A DNA stretch of 64,000 bases. It comes from Ciona savignyi. Its lineage: Eukaryota; Chordata; Ascidiacea; Phlebobranchia; Cionidae. Position numbers and translations under genes: made by a program. This document shows, piece after piece, positions 22,611 to 34,596 of the stretch. The stretch covers positions 169,225 through 233,224 of the forward strand of contig CH001322.1 in NCBI GenBank assembly GCA_000149265.1, in the 5' to 3' direction. Every line of letters starts with the position of its first letter. Position 1 is the stretch's first letter. The notes beneath the pieces are model-generated. The model searched no databases and had not been told where the DNA came from. It saw only the letters and a program-made list of their open reading frames with translations.

Positions 22611-24628
22611 ATTCGTTAAACTTACAGTCAGTGGCTTAGTGCTACGACGACGCAAACATTAAAGGCATTTAAACATGCCGGAGAGCATTTAGATATAAGA
22701 CAGTAAGGAGTGAACTAAGGACAACAATGGACAAGATAAGGAATGACGGTACAACAATGAATGAGATAGGATGCAACCAAGCACTTCGGATGTGGTAACT
22801 GATTATTGACAGCATAACAATGAGTAAGCTGATGTACAGTATAGCACCATGGATGTGTGATGGATTACGGTATAATGTTGAGAAGCGTGGAAGAGGGGAT
22901 TTACATTATATTAATATGGGTGGGTCAACAGTAGCCACCATGACCAGGAATTTAGACCATTAAAGGCCCATTACTCCAGTAGAAGAAGATACTCGTGTTT
23001 ATTACTGGAGATGAAATAAAAAATCTTGCATGTTTACACGAGAAATCGCCGGTCTACCTTGTTACCCACAGGTTATTCGTTGTTTGTCCCCGTAAATGGA
23101 ATAACGCAATTGCGTCTAATTCGCTGGGTTCAGTCGATGTCCCTATGCTGCTTTTTACAATGGCACAACGACTAGCAAGCGACCACGTTCAAATCTATAA
23201 ACATTTACCTCAAAAGCATTGCGCTAACGTCTATTCGGTCGGACTGACTGGTTTCAATATTTTGACTTTCGGTTAACAGCCCGATGCGCTACCATCAATT
23301 GGAGTAAGCCCGAATAATGATCTTGAACGACAGGCAGCCAACAATGCTAGATAACCGTGTGGACTAATGGCTTTCCTCATATTTAAATGTAAAAAGAGCC
23401 TTAGCCACGAGCCCATTACAAATTCGAATGTGGCCTGGTTAAAAAAAGCACGATCCTATCATGTTTCGCGTAAGTACCATCGAGCTCTGCACTCATTTCA
23501 AGACTTGCGCCAAAATCGCGCACACAATGGCTGAATGGCTGCTGTATAAATAAGGGGTTAGGTAACTTAGGTTTACAGAGAAGAAAGTAGGAATAGAACG
23601 TCTTCGCCGTGCCATATCTCACTCCGGCTAATGCGCAGTAATGTATTCGATTGCTATACGTAGCTATTATGGCGTCTGACATACGTAGATGGATGTAGTC
23701 TATAATAATTAGTAACCGGCCGACGGTCGCACGTAGGGCTATAAGTAGGAAAGCCTGTGTGGTTATAACGTTAAAAAGTTTTAGTAATAGATCTATATCG
23801 TTGGTTTAAACCGGTATAAAGGTAGGTTCCTAACGATTTTTTAACTTTGATAAAACAAGTGCACTTAAAAAGACTTGTAGAGTATTACAATACTACTAAA
23901 ATAGAAAAAAATCGTATCTTATCAACAAGTGTTCTGAGATAGTTAGAATTTGGACTTTTGCGAAGCCATTGAATATGACAGCGCTCCGTACAGTATAGCA
24001 GACATAGCTTGTTTTCCACTATATATAAACCATACAGTATAAGCAATTGTCATCGAAGTTATACCAAGCTAGTTATCAGTAAGCACTCGCTGATACGGTA
24101 ATTCATTCAAGAAAGTTGAAATCAATGCGCCAAAATTAGGTAGGTCATGTGCAACCAAGCGTAAGATGTCGTCAACTGGACCATAAAGGCAGTATAAAAG
24201 GACCGTCTGAAAATATAATAAAGCAGTTTTAGGTAAAATGTGTCTGTGGTGTATTGATTCGTTATGTTGTGTATGTACATTTCTTTTTTAAGCATGTGCT
24301 TAAAAATTGACTTGTAGGCTGCCCAGATTTGATTAGAATTCATAGACCTACATAATGGCGGTTCTCTCAATACGTATTACACGTCTTTATCTCTGGCGTA
24401 TTTTAAGTAAAGCATTTTTTCTTTATATCTTACCTTTTAACTTATATTATATAACTGCAATGGCTCCAAATATGCAGAAGGTATATCCAACCAAGAGATA
24501 AAATTAAATTAGATACGTATCTTTATCTGAGTCTAATTCAGATATTACCACTTTAAACATTTTTAAATATATTTCAGTGTTTTTGATTTAAACATTTTGC
24601 AATTTTTCCGAAATTTAGATTTTGTGCA

Positions 24629-27600
24629 ATGGTTCGACTTTTATTTGTTTTATTCTACGCGACATATGTACTAGCTTTTGATTGGTCGAAATTAAACTTG
24701 GTGGAAAATCACGTGCATTACGTGTTCTCGAATAACCCAGAACTGACGTCACAATGCAAGAGCGATGAAGCGTGTCCGTATCGGGTAAATTTGAAAAATT
24801 TGACAAACTTAGTAAACTACTAATTTCAAAGCGTCAAACTTTTTTTTTTTCATTCCTAAATCAAGTGTTGTCATATATTTTAATTCTTATAAATTAGCAG
24901 CTCAATAACAATAAGAAAAACTGGGGGAAAACTAAAAGGAAGAAAAGGGGGAAAGCGGAAAGGAGGGAAACTGCACTCCTAAATGAGTATTATGACATTA
25001 GAGTTAGTTTTAAACATGGGGTTAAAGTTAGGGTTCGTATTAGATTGAGATTAGTGTTTAGGGAAGGGTAAATATTAATCTCCATAGTTTTGTTTAGCAG
25101 TTTCCCTCTTTCCCTGCCTTTAGCGTTGCCCGAAAAACTGTTTAAAAACCAGTTTTTCCCTTCATTAATTAGCGCACCAACTCTGTCGACTTGTGACGCA
25201 TTATCGTACATTCCAGAACGTTTTAACAAACGACACCAAATGTTGGGGATTCGAGAAGAATTGCGAGTCTAAAAATAGATTCGGAGGGGAATCCCCTACA
25301 GTGGATTGCGATAACGAAGCAAGCGCCCAGCGCTATTGGAATCAGGTTGATGGATGTATTTTATGTATTTTTATTCATAACATTTTTTGTTTGTTTTTCT
25401 TGTATGGTAACCTCGTATTTGCCCCATCTGCGCACACATTTTTTTTACTTTAAAATAGTAGATACTGGTAAATAGATATCCGTTGTGCTAGAAATTTTAT
25501 TTTCTTACGCACACGGGTTAAATACGAGTTTGTCATATCATAAAGATTTCAACCTTGTACGCACATTCACTTTCATATAGCATGCGCCTATTCATAGACA
25601 CATTTGACACGGGGGTATGTGTATGGTAGAGATAAATTCTTTAATATCGCTGTAATTATCTTCGATTTATTTTTAACCTTAATTTCCTGCACCTACGCCT
25701 TTAACGTCACATCAGGTTAAAAGGGCAATAATTATTATGTCGTAGGGCAATAATTATGACGTACAAACAGCACGTGCCACATTAGTAGGTCATAATGGGA
25801 GCTATATCTGTCCGAAAATGCCATTAGCGCATTTGATGGGTTGATTATAGTTTGTAATTAATGTAATTGGAACTAAACTATGCAGCGTATCATCCATCCA
25901 ACACGACTGTGTGTATAAAGTGATTTTACGACGGTCCAAAGAATAAATACTGGGTGAGCTAAAAAAAACAATATAATCCCCGGTAATACCGTATAAGGGT
26001 GGATTAGTGATTAATAAAAAACGCATTTGGCAATTTAAACTCAATACCACAGGTGCTAGGGTAAGTAGTAAAACATTCACAGTTGCACATTTCCGCCTTT
26101 AAATGCAAGATCGTGTGGCCGAATGGTTAACGGCTTAAACCGTCCGAACTAGCTCTTTTATATATGGTTTAATCCCAGAGAGAATGCACACCGCAAGTCT
26201 CCTTCAACTTGTTTCTATACTTTGTTTAGATGGCAACTAGTGTAGGAATGCGGATTCACAAACGCGGTATTTAAAAATGAGGATTTATTAAGGCTCGCGC
26301 CCCCCTATTTTATTTTTTATTTTTAACCGAGCTAAGTTTCGAACTCATGATGGGCTCGTCACTTGGACCGTTTTTGCATAGCAGTCGGTATATGTATCGG
26401 TCGCGTTAACCATTGGGCCACACGACCGTACAACTCGCGCCCCCCTAAAAATTTCTGTACGCCCCCCTGGAAAGGCGTGCCCCCCCCCCCGCGGTTAAGA
26501 ACCAATGGTCTATACGATATATAAAAACATTATTAGTGACAACCCCATCATTGGATCAAAACTCAGCACATTACAAAAAAAATACGCCGTTTAGAAGTGT
26601 CTCAAATTTAGTATTTTTTAGTGTTTTTATTTTTAGTACGCCGTTTAGTATATTAATATTTTTCACCCTAGGCGGATTTCGGATATCTTCGGAACAAAAT
26701 GGACGAGTTGGAAGATGGAATAATCTGCGACTCGCCGACCGATTCATTCTTACATTGCACCAAGTAATCTAACGGATGATGAATAGTTGTTAACACGTCA
26801 TCAACCCGTCATTAAAATATGGATATAAATATAAAAAATAGTGGACAATGCCGCCAAACCTAAGCAAGATTACAAAAAGCACATGATCCACAAAATATAT
26901 AGTCACCTGATATACATTGCACCAAGTAATACAACGAATGATGTATTTAGCAGGATTTAGTGTTTTGCGCATTACCCGGTTTCGAACCGTTAACCCCTGC
27001 ATCGGTGGTGCGCTTGCAGCAAATTAATCATACGTGAATGTACGTTTTTTTTAATTTAAACGATCGATTTAAATAGAATAAACCAAGGCAACGTTTTATA
27101 TGTTTTTTTACCGGATCGGGTTTACAAGCCCATATGAATGGCTTGCAATCAGTTCTGTTTTAAATCGGTCTATATGTATCGTGTCCAAACATATTACGTA
27201 TAGTTTATTTAAAAAGACTATTTTTTCCATTTTCCCGAAACTTCCTTATTATCAAATAAGATCGTACCTCTTCCAGGCACGCTTCAATGTGCAGGGCTCG
27301 ACATTTGTATCTGGATATGCGCAGAGCTCGGGTTCAAGATAGAGAAAGTATAAAATTGGATAATGGGGGATTCGGTGGATTTTGCGACCTCAATGTCGAA
27401 AAAAGAAATCAGGAAACGGAGATTAAAAGATCGTTGTCCACGTGGTAGGTTTGGTGGGTAGCAGGTAGACCGAGGGGTATTGTAAGACACCTGATGCCCA
27501 CGGTTGAATAAAAAAAACTAATTAAAGTAACTAATTAAAAAAACGAATTAAACTGCAACCATTTTCTATTTAACTAACATATAGGCCATAGGGGATTAAA

Positions 27601-30600
27601 AGCAAATCCTCGTCATTGCGACCGTTTTTTATTGTTAAAAGGGCTCTTCCGAATACTGGAGTCTATAATTACTTCCGTAACTCGCATGAGCTTCCACACG
27701 CGAATTCTTACTCGCCCGAAATTTGATGGATTTTTAGCCCTGATGGAGTATCAAAAAACACCTCGTGCCTTTAGTCAAATTGCCGGAGCTGCAACAATTT
27801 GATGAATTTATTCCCTGTGCGAAGAGCGAGATTAATCAAGGGGTCTCGGCATTAGCATAACCTGTGTACCCGCAGTCGAGTTTGGCTTTATCTTACAATT
27901 TACTTACCGTATTTTACGGACTATATAAAGGGCTTTCGACTATAAGGCGCACTGTCAATAAATTGCTTTGATTACATTTTTGTCCATACAGGCGCACCGG
28001 GCTACAAGACACAACGTAACAGTAGAGTAGTTTAGAGCGTAAGGCTGTGATTTATTTATTTAATAATAGTATTGGTGCTAGTTTTGAGTGTAGGCAATAA
28101 ATTACTATCGGTACTTGATTCATACATTAGGCGCACGGGAGTATAGGGCGCACGATCCATTCAAAAAAAAGGATTTAAAATGCGCCTTATGGTCCGTAAA
28201 ATACCATAAGTCCATAAAATACACGATCATGGTCCGTAAAATACGGTACTCAATTATTGTGCGATAAACCCGAGTTAAACTCTGAATTTCAATAGAATCT
28301 TGGAATTTCAAATGTTCCATATTCTGCTCAATTGTTTAAGTTCTTTTTGCCTTTAAACTGCTTCATTAATTTGCAATCGCTTGGGGCAACTTCAAACTAC
28401 ATTTCTCTTCAGGGGAGAAGCTGTGTCAGACTACACTCAATTGAACTTCAACCCTTGGTCCGACACAAACAAGTATTGTGACGTCATTGTCGACAAACCG
28501 GTGGTGTTCGTACAGTTGGATTTTGGCGGGAACATGTACCATCATTTCTGCGATTTCTTTAATCTCTACCTCACGCAAATGGCAAATAATTCGTGGTTTG
28601 GAACTGACGTCCAAGTGATTCGATGGGATATGGTAGGCGTGCTTTCATTTCCCATATTAGTTTAAGTTATTGGTTTGGAACGATCTTGCAATGGGGGTTC
28701 TACTAAATTGAAGAAACTTCTTAATCATACACAACACACTGCAATAGTTCCGGTAATCCGACGGTGGACGCGAGGTGATCTTACGATTATCTGTGTGTTC
28801 ACGACCATTGCGCTTTCCCGTCCACAAGAAAACACACGAATGTATTATTGACAATATCAAGAAAGCATTCCTACCACTGAACATTTTTAACTTTTTGCTT
28901 CTGTTGTTACCTTTTACACCTAAAGAGCCATTTTAACCGATATTTCACAAAATAGAAATCACTGGGAGCCGCAAAATAATATTTTCGTAATAAAGGGAAA
29001 ACAACACTGTGTAAGATAAAGACGTGATTGTTCTTTTGCTTGTTTTACTTAAGCATGGGTATTGAACTTATTAAGCGCTCGCTACTGTAGCAAAAAAATT
29101 AATTGATAAAAGTCGCAGGCTACCCACCCCTACACTAATGGATACTATGCTATCCTAAATGAGCACCCATTGTAATATATTTGTTAGCGTTACTGTACCC
29201 ATGATGAGCCCATGATGAGCTCGTCTCCAGGACCCTTTTTAGTAAAAAAAAGTCGGTATATATATGTATCGGTCGTGTGGCCGAATGGTTAACGCGACTT
29301 TTTTTCTTAAAAAAGGTCCTGGAGACGAGCCCATCATGGTCCGAAACTTGGCTCAGTAAACATATAAATACCGTCAAACCTCTATTTCACCGCCATGGCG
29401 CTCTATTTTTCAACTCTTTCCCAAAAGTGCGTTCCATTAGAGGTGGCGTTCAAATTTACGGATATATATGAAAATAACAAAATTAAGCACCCGTTCACTT
29501 TATTTCCAGTCGTACCGGTACGGTGAGATGTTCCATGACGCGTGGGATGCATTCACGAGTCACAATCACATCTCCCTGCGCGAATACAGCGACAAACGGG
29601 TCTGTTTCAACGACGCGACGTTCGCTTTTCTGCCTCGAATGATACTTGGACTGTTTTACAACACGCCAGTGGTAAGTGCAATTTAATGCGGTTTGAAATC
29701 CATTAGTTTACTGTTGTAGCGAATTAGTGACATAATTCTTCTTCCCCTGACATTTATTACACATGTCCGACCGGTTAGTCTGGTGGTTTAGTGCAACGCC
29801 TTAGCCCATCATGGATTCAAAGCTTATAGTTCGAAAAAAATAAAGCCTAGCTTCCCATTCATGACTGTAAAAACAAAATCGACTATGGGCATGATGTCTT
29901 ACGATTGTCAAAGATAATCCCCAACTTACGATTGGTATATCTAGGCCACTTGACTGTGTACATCAGATGCACTCACTTACTATTTCCACCCAACAGGAGC
30001 TAAACTGCCGAGGGTCGTCATTATTCCGTGCCTTCGCGGAGCATTTCCTCCATAGAATGGGTATAACTCGACCCGCTCTGCCTATCAAACCAGCCAACAT
30101 AAAGATCACATTAATGAACAGGGGAGCAAATACTCGGTACAAAGTCTACAGGAGAGTTCTAAACCTGGATGAGCTTGTTAATGCTATAAGAAATATACCA
30201 GGCTTAGATATACAGGTAATTTATTTAACTCTAGCCTAATTTCGAAACTAGAACGACTGGTTCTTTAGACTTGGTCTGGATTCGAACCTAGTCTGCCTTA
30301 TTTTTTAAAGCTGACTAGAATTCGAACCCAGGAACCCTATATTTAAATCTAACATGGACTTAAAAGAGAATATCTGATTATTTAATCCTGTGGATTTAAA
30401 ACCAGGATGACTTACTCTGTAACCCTGACAATTCAAAGCGGACTGCCCGACCGGTTAGTCTGGTGGTTTAGTGCGAAGCCTTTCAATTAAAAATAAGTTT
30501 GAATTAAAAGCCAGAGTGCCTTACTTGGTAATCCTGACAAAATTTCAAAGCTGACTGCCTTTATTTTTTAAACCAATGCTGGATTCGAATACAGAATCAC

Positions 30601-31806
30601 TGGTTGTTTAGCCCTGTTCTGGATTCGAATCCAAGGTGTTTGGTTTTCCAATCTTTTTTTCAAAATCCCTTTCACACAGGTTGTAGAATACAGCCAGGAC
30701 AAAATGTCGTTCAAAGAGCAGTTGTCGGTGACGCACAACAGCGATATATTCATAGGAATGCACGGAGCTGGGTTGACTCATTTCTTGTTCCTTCCTCCGT
30801 GGGCTGTCGCTTTTGAACTGTGAGTTCCTTAGCTCTCCTTTGTGCAATGTGCGTGTGCTAGTGTAGGCTTAATGTAAGATTTAACGGCCTAGCCACTTTT
30901 TCCCGGTATACCGTATGTATTTACTGATTTACTGACGTGTTTAAACTGCAGTTTTGTCGCTTTTGAACTGTGAGTTTGTTAACGCTTTCTCTTTTTAATT
31001 TTCTTTTGACCTCCTTTTACTCAAAACGGCAGATTATAGATCTTTGGAAAAGGTATGATAAGCTATCTCGTGCTTACGCCTGTATGTACAAAAACGCACG
31101 TATTTATTTGGACTTAGTTTCGAACCCATAATAAGCTCGTCCCCAAGACCATTTTTGTATGTGATTTGGTATATGTATCCCTCGCGTTAACCATTCGGCC
31201 ACACGGCCGTACAAAAACGAATCTTTGTAACAAATTGGTAGTCGTAAAATTACGTGCTGCCAATAGCCGGGATAACGAAGATATTGTGATGTGTTGAATA
31301 CGTTGATGTAGCTTTCCCACTCAATAAACCATTGAGGTTTGACAACGTCCGTTAAGTGACCAGCCATAGGACACAGTCAGGGCTTATAGCGTGTAGCTGG
31401 TTTCGACCCAATAACCATTCGACTAGTGCCCAGTCGGTTAGCTTGTAGCTGGTTCGTCCCAATAACCGTTCGACGGCCCTACACGCTAACAGTGGAGTTA
31501 ACCTGCCTGACTTTTAAACAACAATTCCCGTCGAAATACTAACAACCATGACGTAACAGATACAATTGTGGTGACGTGCGATGCTACAGGGACTTACCCC
31601 GATTACGCGGGGTGAGGTACATGACGTGGGAGGAGCCGTCTAAGATCAAAGCGTTCGATAAATTCGAGCACGAGCATTATGGCAGCCACGAGAAATTCTG
31701 GAATTTCGAATTCGACGTCACAGAATTCGTACGACTGGTCAAGAAAGCGAAGTCGATGGTTCTAGAACACGACAGGTTTTCGCATCTACGTCGTGACGAA
31801 CTTTGA
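24629..31806 (+). CDS. EOGT: EOGT-like EGF-domain O-GlcNAc transferase, paralogue B
   Basis: Nine exons: 24629-24784, 25217-25345, 26672-26763, 27277-27444, 28413-28632, 29510-29671, 29997-30215, 30680-30819 and 31560-31806. They total 1533 nt in one frame, 510 residues. The N terminus [16 protein letters not shown] is a signal peptide. It alone among the three paralogues keeps the [11 protein letters not shown] segment found in human EOGT. Then follow [35 protein letters not shown] (exon 4, short and easily missed), [68 protein letters not shown] at about 407 and [11 protein letters not shown]. The C terminus RRDEL is a good ER-retrieval signal. Intron positions match paralogue A. An AATAAA lies about 215 bp past the stop. 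The exon 2 donor is GTTGAT. The gene symbol is by family resemblance; which paralogue is the true orthologue is inferred from the CPY segment. Confidence 0.9.
24900..25092. repeat. M1-related core fragment in EOGT-B intron 1
   Basis: It has aactgcactcctaaatgag, gttagttttaaacatgggg and gattagtgtttagggaagg, like the centre of M1, preceded by a purine-rich run. No terminal repeats were seen. Confidence 0.6.
26315..26430 (-). repeat. tRNA-like repeat S2, minus orientation
   Basis: On the minus strand it reads cgtgtggcccaatggttaac, then ccgatacatataccg, then gacgagcccatcatgagttc. The A box (TGGCCNAATGG type) and B box (GTTCGAAAC type) are in tRNA spacing. It lies in EOGT-B intron 2. Confidence 0.7.
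26914..26944 (+). repeat. Ghost copy of the EOGT-B exon 3 donor
   Basis: The tacattgcaccaagtaat stretch of the exon 3 end (26751-26785) recurs here with aacgaatgatg after it, about 163 bp downstream in intron 3. There is no full exon around it. Confidence 0.75.
27907..28246. mobile_element. TA-flanked inverted-repeat element in EOGT-B intron 4
   Basis: The perfect inverted ends are CCGTATTTTACGGAC and GTCCGTAAAATACGG, with TA on both sides. Internal blocks such as ctataaggcgca and its reverse recur. At 340 bp it has no coding capacity, so it is a non-autonomous DNA transposon, probably of a TA-targeting superfamily. Confidence 0.8.
28690..28830 (+). mobile_element. SINE S1, degenerate 3' part, EOGT-B intron 5
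   Basis: The blocks gggttctactaaattgaag, cacactgcaatag and cgaggtgatcttacgatta are kept; the tail is lost. Confidence 0.75.
29200..29372. repeat. Head-to-head inverted pair of the S2 repeat
   Basis: The left arm has gatgagctcgtctccaggacc and the right arm ggtcctggagacgagcccat, around a centre with cggtcgtgtggccgaatgg. This gives a potential hairpin with arms of about 30 bp. It lies in EOGT-B intron 5. Confidence 0.75.
29767..29803 (+). mobile_element. SINE S1, head fragment
   Basis: Only gtccgaccggttagtctgg and the following A-box part remain. Confidence 0.65.
30240..30660 (+). repeat. B-box-like short repeats in EOGT-B intron 7
   Basis: Several imperfect units contain ggattcgaatcc or aattcgaacccagg, spaced about 40-60 bp. 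They resemble the minisatellite inside EOGT-C exon 7 read on the other strand. Confidence 0.6.
30445..30490 (+). mobile_element. SINE S1, head fragment in EOGT-B intron 7
   Basis: It has cccgaccggttagtctggtgg followed by gtgcgaagcctttcaatt and then stops. Confidence 0.65.
30952..30985 (+). repeat. Second copy of the EOGT-B exon 8 end and donor
   Basis: It repeats gtcgcttttgaactgtgag from the exon 8 border (30808-30826). The sequence before it resembles EOGT-C intron 8, and that after it resembles the intron of the orphan copy at 43828. Confidence 0.85.
31110..31210 (-). repeat. S2 repeat in EOGT-B intron 8
   Basis: On the minus strand it reads ggccgtgtggccgaatgg, then acgagcttattatgggttcg. 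The corresponding copy in the duplicated segment is at 43980-44090. Confidence 0.7.
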
Positions 31807-32164
31807 TGACGTCATATTTGATGATGTCATGATCTTCTGACGTCACTCGAAATGTTAAAAAGTCGTTTTGATGACCGAGAATCATTCCGGGTGTGACGTC
31901 ATGTTTCAGTAGTCGGTGGAAATGACGTAATTACCGTAAATGGAAAATGGCGGTCAGCGCGACTTTATCGGAACGTAGTGACGATGTAGTGTTCATAGAA
32001 AATATTAGTATTTATACTTGAAATAAACTTTATGATTTTTAGACTTTTCTTTGAACTACTGTATAAATCGGCCTCATTGCACCTTTACACAGTTGTATGT
32101 ACGAATCGGGGCCAATGTTAAGGATGTTGGGGACATTTCTGAAAAAACAGACCCTATGGAAAAG

Positions 32165-32372
32165 GGTACCTCTAAATACTACAGGATCGCTTGGATCACT
32201 TAGATTGCTATGGAAAGTTATTCTAACCCTGTCTTAAACACTAATCTCAACACCAGAACTAACTTTAACTCCAACCCTAACATTAATAGCATTGCTTTTG
32301 TAATTACGAAGTATAGTAAGCGATCCATGCGATCCAAGCGGTCCAAGCGATCCTGTAGTATTTAGAGGTACC
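32165..32372. mobile_element. MITE M1 with 9-bp target duplication, after EOGT-B
   Basis: The ends are GGTACCTCTAAATACTACAG and the inverse. The 9-mer TATGGAAAA lies at 32155-32163 and 32374-32382. The duplicated copy at 45042-45231 has the same flanks. Confidence 0.92.
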
Positions 32373-32693
32373 GTATGGAAAAGGCTGAAACATGTAGCGT
32401 ACTGCACTGTGTAGTTGGTGCGTGCGAATCTGTACTGGCGAATAAGCAATCAACCAACAGTTGAAAAGACGGGAAAAAGGATTATAAACGATTCGCTGAA
32501 CACGGCGCCACAAGTCCAGGATTTTTTTAACAATTTAAAATTAAAGGTAGGATCTATGATTCGATCTTTCCGATTTTTTTTTATAAATGCCAATCCAGAA
32601 GCCTTTCGCAGCAAATCATGGAAAAGCAAAACAATAATTTTATGTGATCGAGATCTTTGTAAGAGATGCTTGTATAAAGCCCCGTACAAGCTG

Positions 32694-32985
32694 ATGTCCG
32701 ATAGATTAGTCTAGTGGTTTAGTGCGACGTCTTTTCCTCCGAAAGGTTGCAAGTGCTAAACTGGTCGCTAGCTAATCGGTTGTGTCCTTGGGCAAGGCAC
32801 TTAACCGATTGCCCGAACGCAGTGGATTAATGGGTTTTAACAAATTAAAGAAACGTGTGAATCATACACAACTTACAGCAATAGCCCCGGTAACCCGACG
32901 GTGGGCGCGAGGTAAATCTAAATCTTAACCCCCTTGGGTTTCCCATTCACAGAGATAAACATGAATATCCAATCCTTTTCCTATC
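32694..32985 (+). mobile_element. SINE S1 between EOGT-B and EOGT-C1
   Basis: A near-full copy from gtccgatagattagtctag to atatccaatcc; part of the gatctgacgatt block is lost. Confidence 0.85.
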
Positions 32986-33989
32986 GTATGTTTAAACCAC
33001 TACCACGAATCACATCGTAAGGATATTTAATATTGTGCGGGCAAAAGGTTCCCACGTCGAGCCCACTTTAATACAGTCATTTAAACGCCTTAAAACTCAT
33101 CATGGGAAAAGCCAGTTTGACTGAGTACATAACTTCGCGCTTCCATAACCAATCTGCGAAACTCAGTCGGGTCGAAGGAGAAATTCCAATATCTATGGTT
33201 CTCAGGGTCGAAGTCCCGTTCTCTGGCGCTGTGTGACGTTATTTTATCGCCACGGCTCCACGTCATGTGCCGGACGCCGCGCAGACGGGCGAGGTCACGA
33301 AAGCATTTCGCCTCGCAGTTATAGCTGTGGGAACAAAAAATACATTTTTACCAGATCAGGTTTCGAACCCTTAATGTTCGAAGTGATTCGTTTTTAAAAG
33401 GCATTGGCCCGACCTTCCCAAAAAAACAATGTCGGTTAAAGGCTTTTCCCAAAAAGCATCTACTTTTCGTTTTCTTAACCAATTTGTTAGTTATATATCG
33501 TCTCTTCGTTACATTAAAAAAATAAATAGCACAGACATTTGAAAAAAGGCAGGATAAAACGGCAAAACTTCAGTTTAAACACGTTAGTAAATACATACGG
33601 CATGTGGGGAAAAGTGGCTAGGCTGTTAAGCCTTAAATTAAACATACGCTAGCACATTGCACAAAGGCGAGCTAACAAACTCACAGTTCAAAAGCGACAG
33701 CCCACGGAGGAAGGAACAAGAAATGAGTCAACCCAGCTCCGTGCATCCCTATGAATATATCGCTGTTGTGCGTCACCGTCAACTGCTCTTTGAACGACAT
33801 TTTGTCCTGGCTGTATTCTACAACCTGTTGTTCGTTGTCAGTTTAATATCAACTCTAAGGTGTAAAAACCTCTTGAGGGTATAAGTAATCAAGCATATTC
33901 ACCCTGTATTAATTATAGCAACTGGTATGGTTATTTAAGGTATCTTGCCATACAAGTTTATTAAACCGTACTTTATACTCAGGAAAATA

Positions 33990-34282
33990 TAGGTGAGGCT
34001 ATTCGTATTTATGCACGTGAATGGGAAACGAAAGGGGCGTTAACACACGGACAATCGTAAAATTACCTCTCGCCCAGGGTTGGGTTACCGTAGCTATTGC
34101 TACGTGCTGTATATAATTTAGCGATTTCTTTAATTTTATTTAGAACCCATTATACCACTGGGTTCTGGCAATGTCTGTTAAGTGCCTTGTCCAAATACAC
34201 AACCGACTCGCTAGCAGTCAGTTTCTTTCTTGCAACCCTTCGGCTAAAATGTAACGCACGAACTCACCAAACTATTCGGCAG
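33990..34282 (-). mobile_element. SINE S1, diverged copy in EOGT-C1 intron after exon 7b
   Basis: All blocks can be followed, but this is one of the more diverged copies. Its duplicate is at 46848-47135. Confidence 0.8.
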
Positions 34283-34596
34283 TACATTTAAATACAACAA
34301 CGATTAGACGCACTTTAATAGCTTCTAAATATCGACTGTGGGCACGGGTTACCTTACGATATCCGTACATAAACATTGATCACCCGCCAAAAGAAATACA
34401 AATAAACCATCCACACCCGGTAAAACATCAAACAACTCGACTGCGAGGACACATTGTATTATAATACCTGTGTATAAAGCCTTGCTTACTACCAACTAGA
34501 ATTTAAATCAATCACCCACCCATACCTTGTGATAACTGCGACAAAACAGCTGTGTGGACACAGATTGTCTTACCATGCCCTTTTCTGTTACCATAG

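Larger units (their letters stand above)
21694..24628. other. Intergenic region between EOGT-A and EOGT-B
   Basis: It contains an S1 copy (22096-22356) and an M1-related core (about 22490-22600). Nothing else was recognised. Short open frames around 22995-23682 look like chance. It must contain the 3' end of A and the promoter of B. Confidence 0.6.

Noticed and set aside
24122-24370. 82-codon minus-strand frame upstream of EOGT-B
   Set aside because: It has no domain, no splice context and no repeat of the frame elsewhere. It is likely chance in AT-rich DNA.
26105-26180. Possible tRNA-Leu or tRNA-Ser (gtgtggccgaatggttaac)
   Set aside because: The segment after the D-arm does not form an anticodon stem, and the B box is imperfect. 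It is probably an S2 remnant.
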